From contig DAOWLH010000102.1 in the NCBI GenBank assembly GCA_030643515.1, positions 1 to 14,139 of the forward strand: 14,139 bases of DNA. The letters run 5' to 3'. The position numbers and the translations under genes are program-made. A model generated the notes under the pieces. It was not told the origin of the DNA and made no database searches. It saw nothing but the letters and a program-made list of their open reading frames with translations. How positions within the stretch are numbered: the stretch's first letter is position 1; each line of letters starts with the position of its first letter. Below, one piece after another: positions 13,564 to 14,139 of the stretch. The DNA is from Dehalococcoidia bacterium. Lineage in GTDB: Bacteria; Chloroflexota; Dehalococcoidia; Dehalococcoidales; DAOWLH01.

Positions 13564-13761
13564 CTACCTTATCTCCAGTTCTTTTTCACGAAGCACCGTC
13601 TTTAAGCGGGCAATATTCTTTTTGGCTGCGGGTAACTCCCGGTGGTTCTTGAGTTGCTTGGTGGCAGCTTTAAACCTCAGGTCAAACAGCTCCCGATGCG
13701 CCTCCTCCAACCGTTTCTGCAACTCTTCGTGGCCCAGGTCCCGGATGTCTTTTGTCTTCAA
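13564..13761 (-). CDS. rpmC: 50S ribosomal protein L29
   Basis: L29 is a two-helix protein beside the peptide exit, a docking site for SRP and trigger factor. The 65 residues show DIRDLGHEELQKRLEEAHRE, the signature LFDLRFKAATKQLKN and the C-terminal KNIARLKTVLREKE. The start is TTG at 13761, overlapping the rplP stop as TTGA. AAGGAG lies 8 bases upstream at 13770-13775 and supports this start. Confidence 0.98.
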   Translation of the reverse strand: MKTKDIRDLGHEELQKRLEEAHRELFDLRFKAATKQLKNHRELPAAKKNIARLKTVLREKELEIR

Positions 13762-14139
13762 CTTGCTGGCTCCTTTTTGCCTGAGTTGTCGGTGAAAGTT
13801 TCCCTGGCTACGAATCTGGTGTCGATAGGCAGTTTATGTGATGCCAGTCGCATGGCATCCTTGGCCAGCTTTTGATTTACACCGGCCAGTTCGAATAGAA
13901 TCCGGCCCCTCCTGACCACGGCTACCCAGTGATCGGGGGCACCCTTACCGCTGCCCATTCTGGTTTCGGCAGCCTTCTTGGAAACCGATTTATCTGGAAA
14001 AACGCGTATCCATACCTTGCCACCACGGCGAAGATGGTGCACGATAGCTCGCCGCGCTGCCTCAATTTGTCGGCTGGTTATCCAGGCTGAGTCCAGCGCC
14101 TGCAGGCCAAAATCACCGAAGGTCACGGTTGCTCCTACC
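13758..14139 (-). CDS. rplP: 50S ribosomal protein L16, 5' end outside window
   Basis: L16 contacts the A-site tRNA near the peptidyl transferase centre. The visible part is 126 residues, starting VGATVTFGDFG in frame with the right edge, so the first 20 or so residues are missing. Diagnostic blocks are FGDFGLQALDSAWITSRQIE, GGKVWIRVFPDKSVSKKAAE with TRMGSGKGAP, and RLASHKLPIDTRFV. A GTG at 14126 should not be taken as a start because family sequence continues upstream. The stop TGA overlaps the rpmC TTG. Confidence 0.98.
   Translation of the reverse strand, partial: VGATVTFGDFGLQALDSAWITSRQIEAARRAIVHHLRRGGKVWIRVFPDKSVSKKAAETRMGSGKGAPDHWVAVVRRGRILFELAGVNQKLAKDAMRLASHKLPIDTRFVARETFTDNSGKKEPAS

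Noticed and set aside
14124..14126. GTG as an internal start of rplP
   Set aside because: Family sequence continues upstream in frame to the window edge, so the gene is simply cut by the window.

Overview
This window is the 3' two-thirds of a large bacterial ribosomal-protein operon, all on the minus strand, so it is transcribed from right to left. It reads as the spc-type cluster followed without a break by the alpha-type cluster and then truA, rplM and rpsI. Genes run in the order rplP (5' end outside the window), rpmC, rpsQ, rplN, rplX, rplE, rpsN, rpsH, rplF, rplR, rpsE, rpmD, rplO, secY, adk, map, infA, rpmJ, rpsM, rpsK, rpsD, rpoA, rplQ, truA, rplM, rpsI. The products are ribosomal proteins of both subunits, the SecY translocon channel, adenylate kinase, methionine aminopeptidase, initiation factor IF-1, the RNA polymerase alpha subunit and a tRNA pseudouridine synthase. 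Together they cover ribosome assembly, initiation, N-terminal processing, export and transcription.

The genes are packed very tightly. Many stop codons overlap the next start (ATGA, GTGA, TTGA, TAATG), most other gaps are under about 45 bases, and 9 of the 25 visible starts in the operon are GTG or TTG. The largest gap inside the operon, about 80 bases between rpsN and rpsH, holds a 21-codon reading frame with a strong Shine-Dalgarno. Its stop overlaps the rpsH start, so it may be a translated leader peptide.

Downstream of rpsI, at the left end (bases 1 to 1402), lies a gene on the same strand that runs off the window. Reading the frame by hand gives 467 uninterrupted residues: about 13 membrane segments, the first 12 resembling a major-facilitator-type membrane domain, followed by the start of an endonuclease/exonuclease/phosphatase (EEP) domain. 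A near-consensus sigma-70 promoter (TTGACA, 17 bases, TATCAT) sits just upstream, which suggests this gene is transcribed separately with a very short leader.

Organism: a moderately GC-rich bacterium. The order rplO-secY-adk-map-infA-rpmJ-rpsM-rpsK-rpsD-rpoA-rplQ-truA-rplM-rpsI, without the ecf transporter genes that Firmicutes usually carry between rplQ and truA, the cysteine-containing forms of S4, S14, L24, L36 and Adk, and the SecY and Adk sequences fit Chloroflexota, perhaps Dehalococcoidia. That placement is inference from recall, not a computed result. No tRNA, rRNA, mobile element, CRISPR array or convincing intrinsic terminator was seen.
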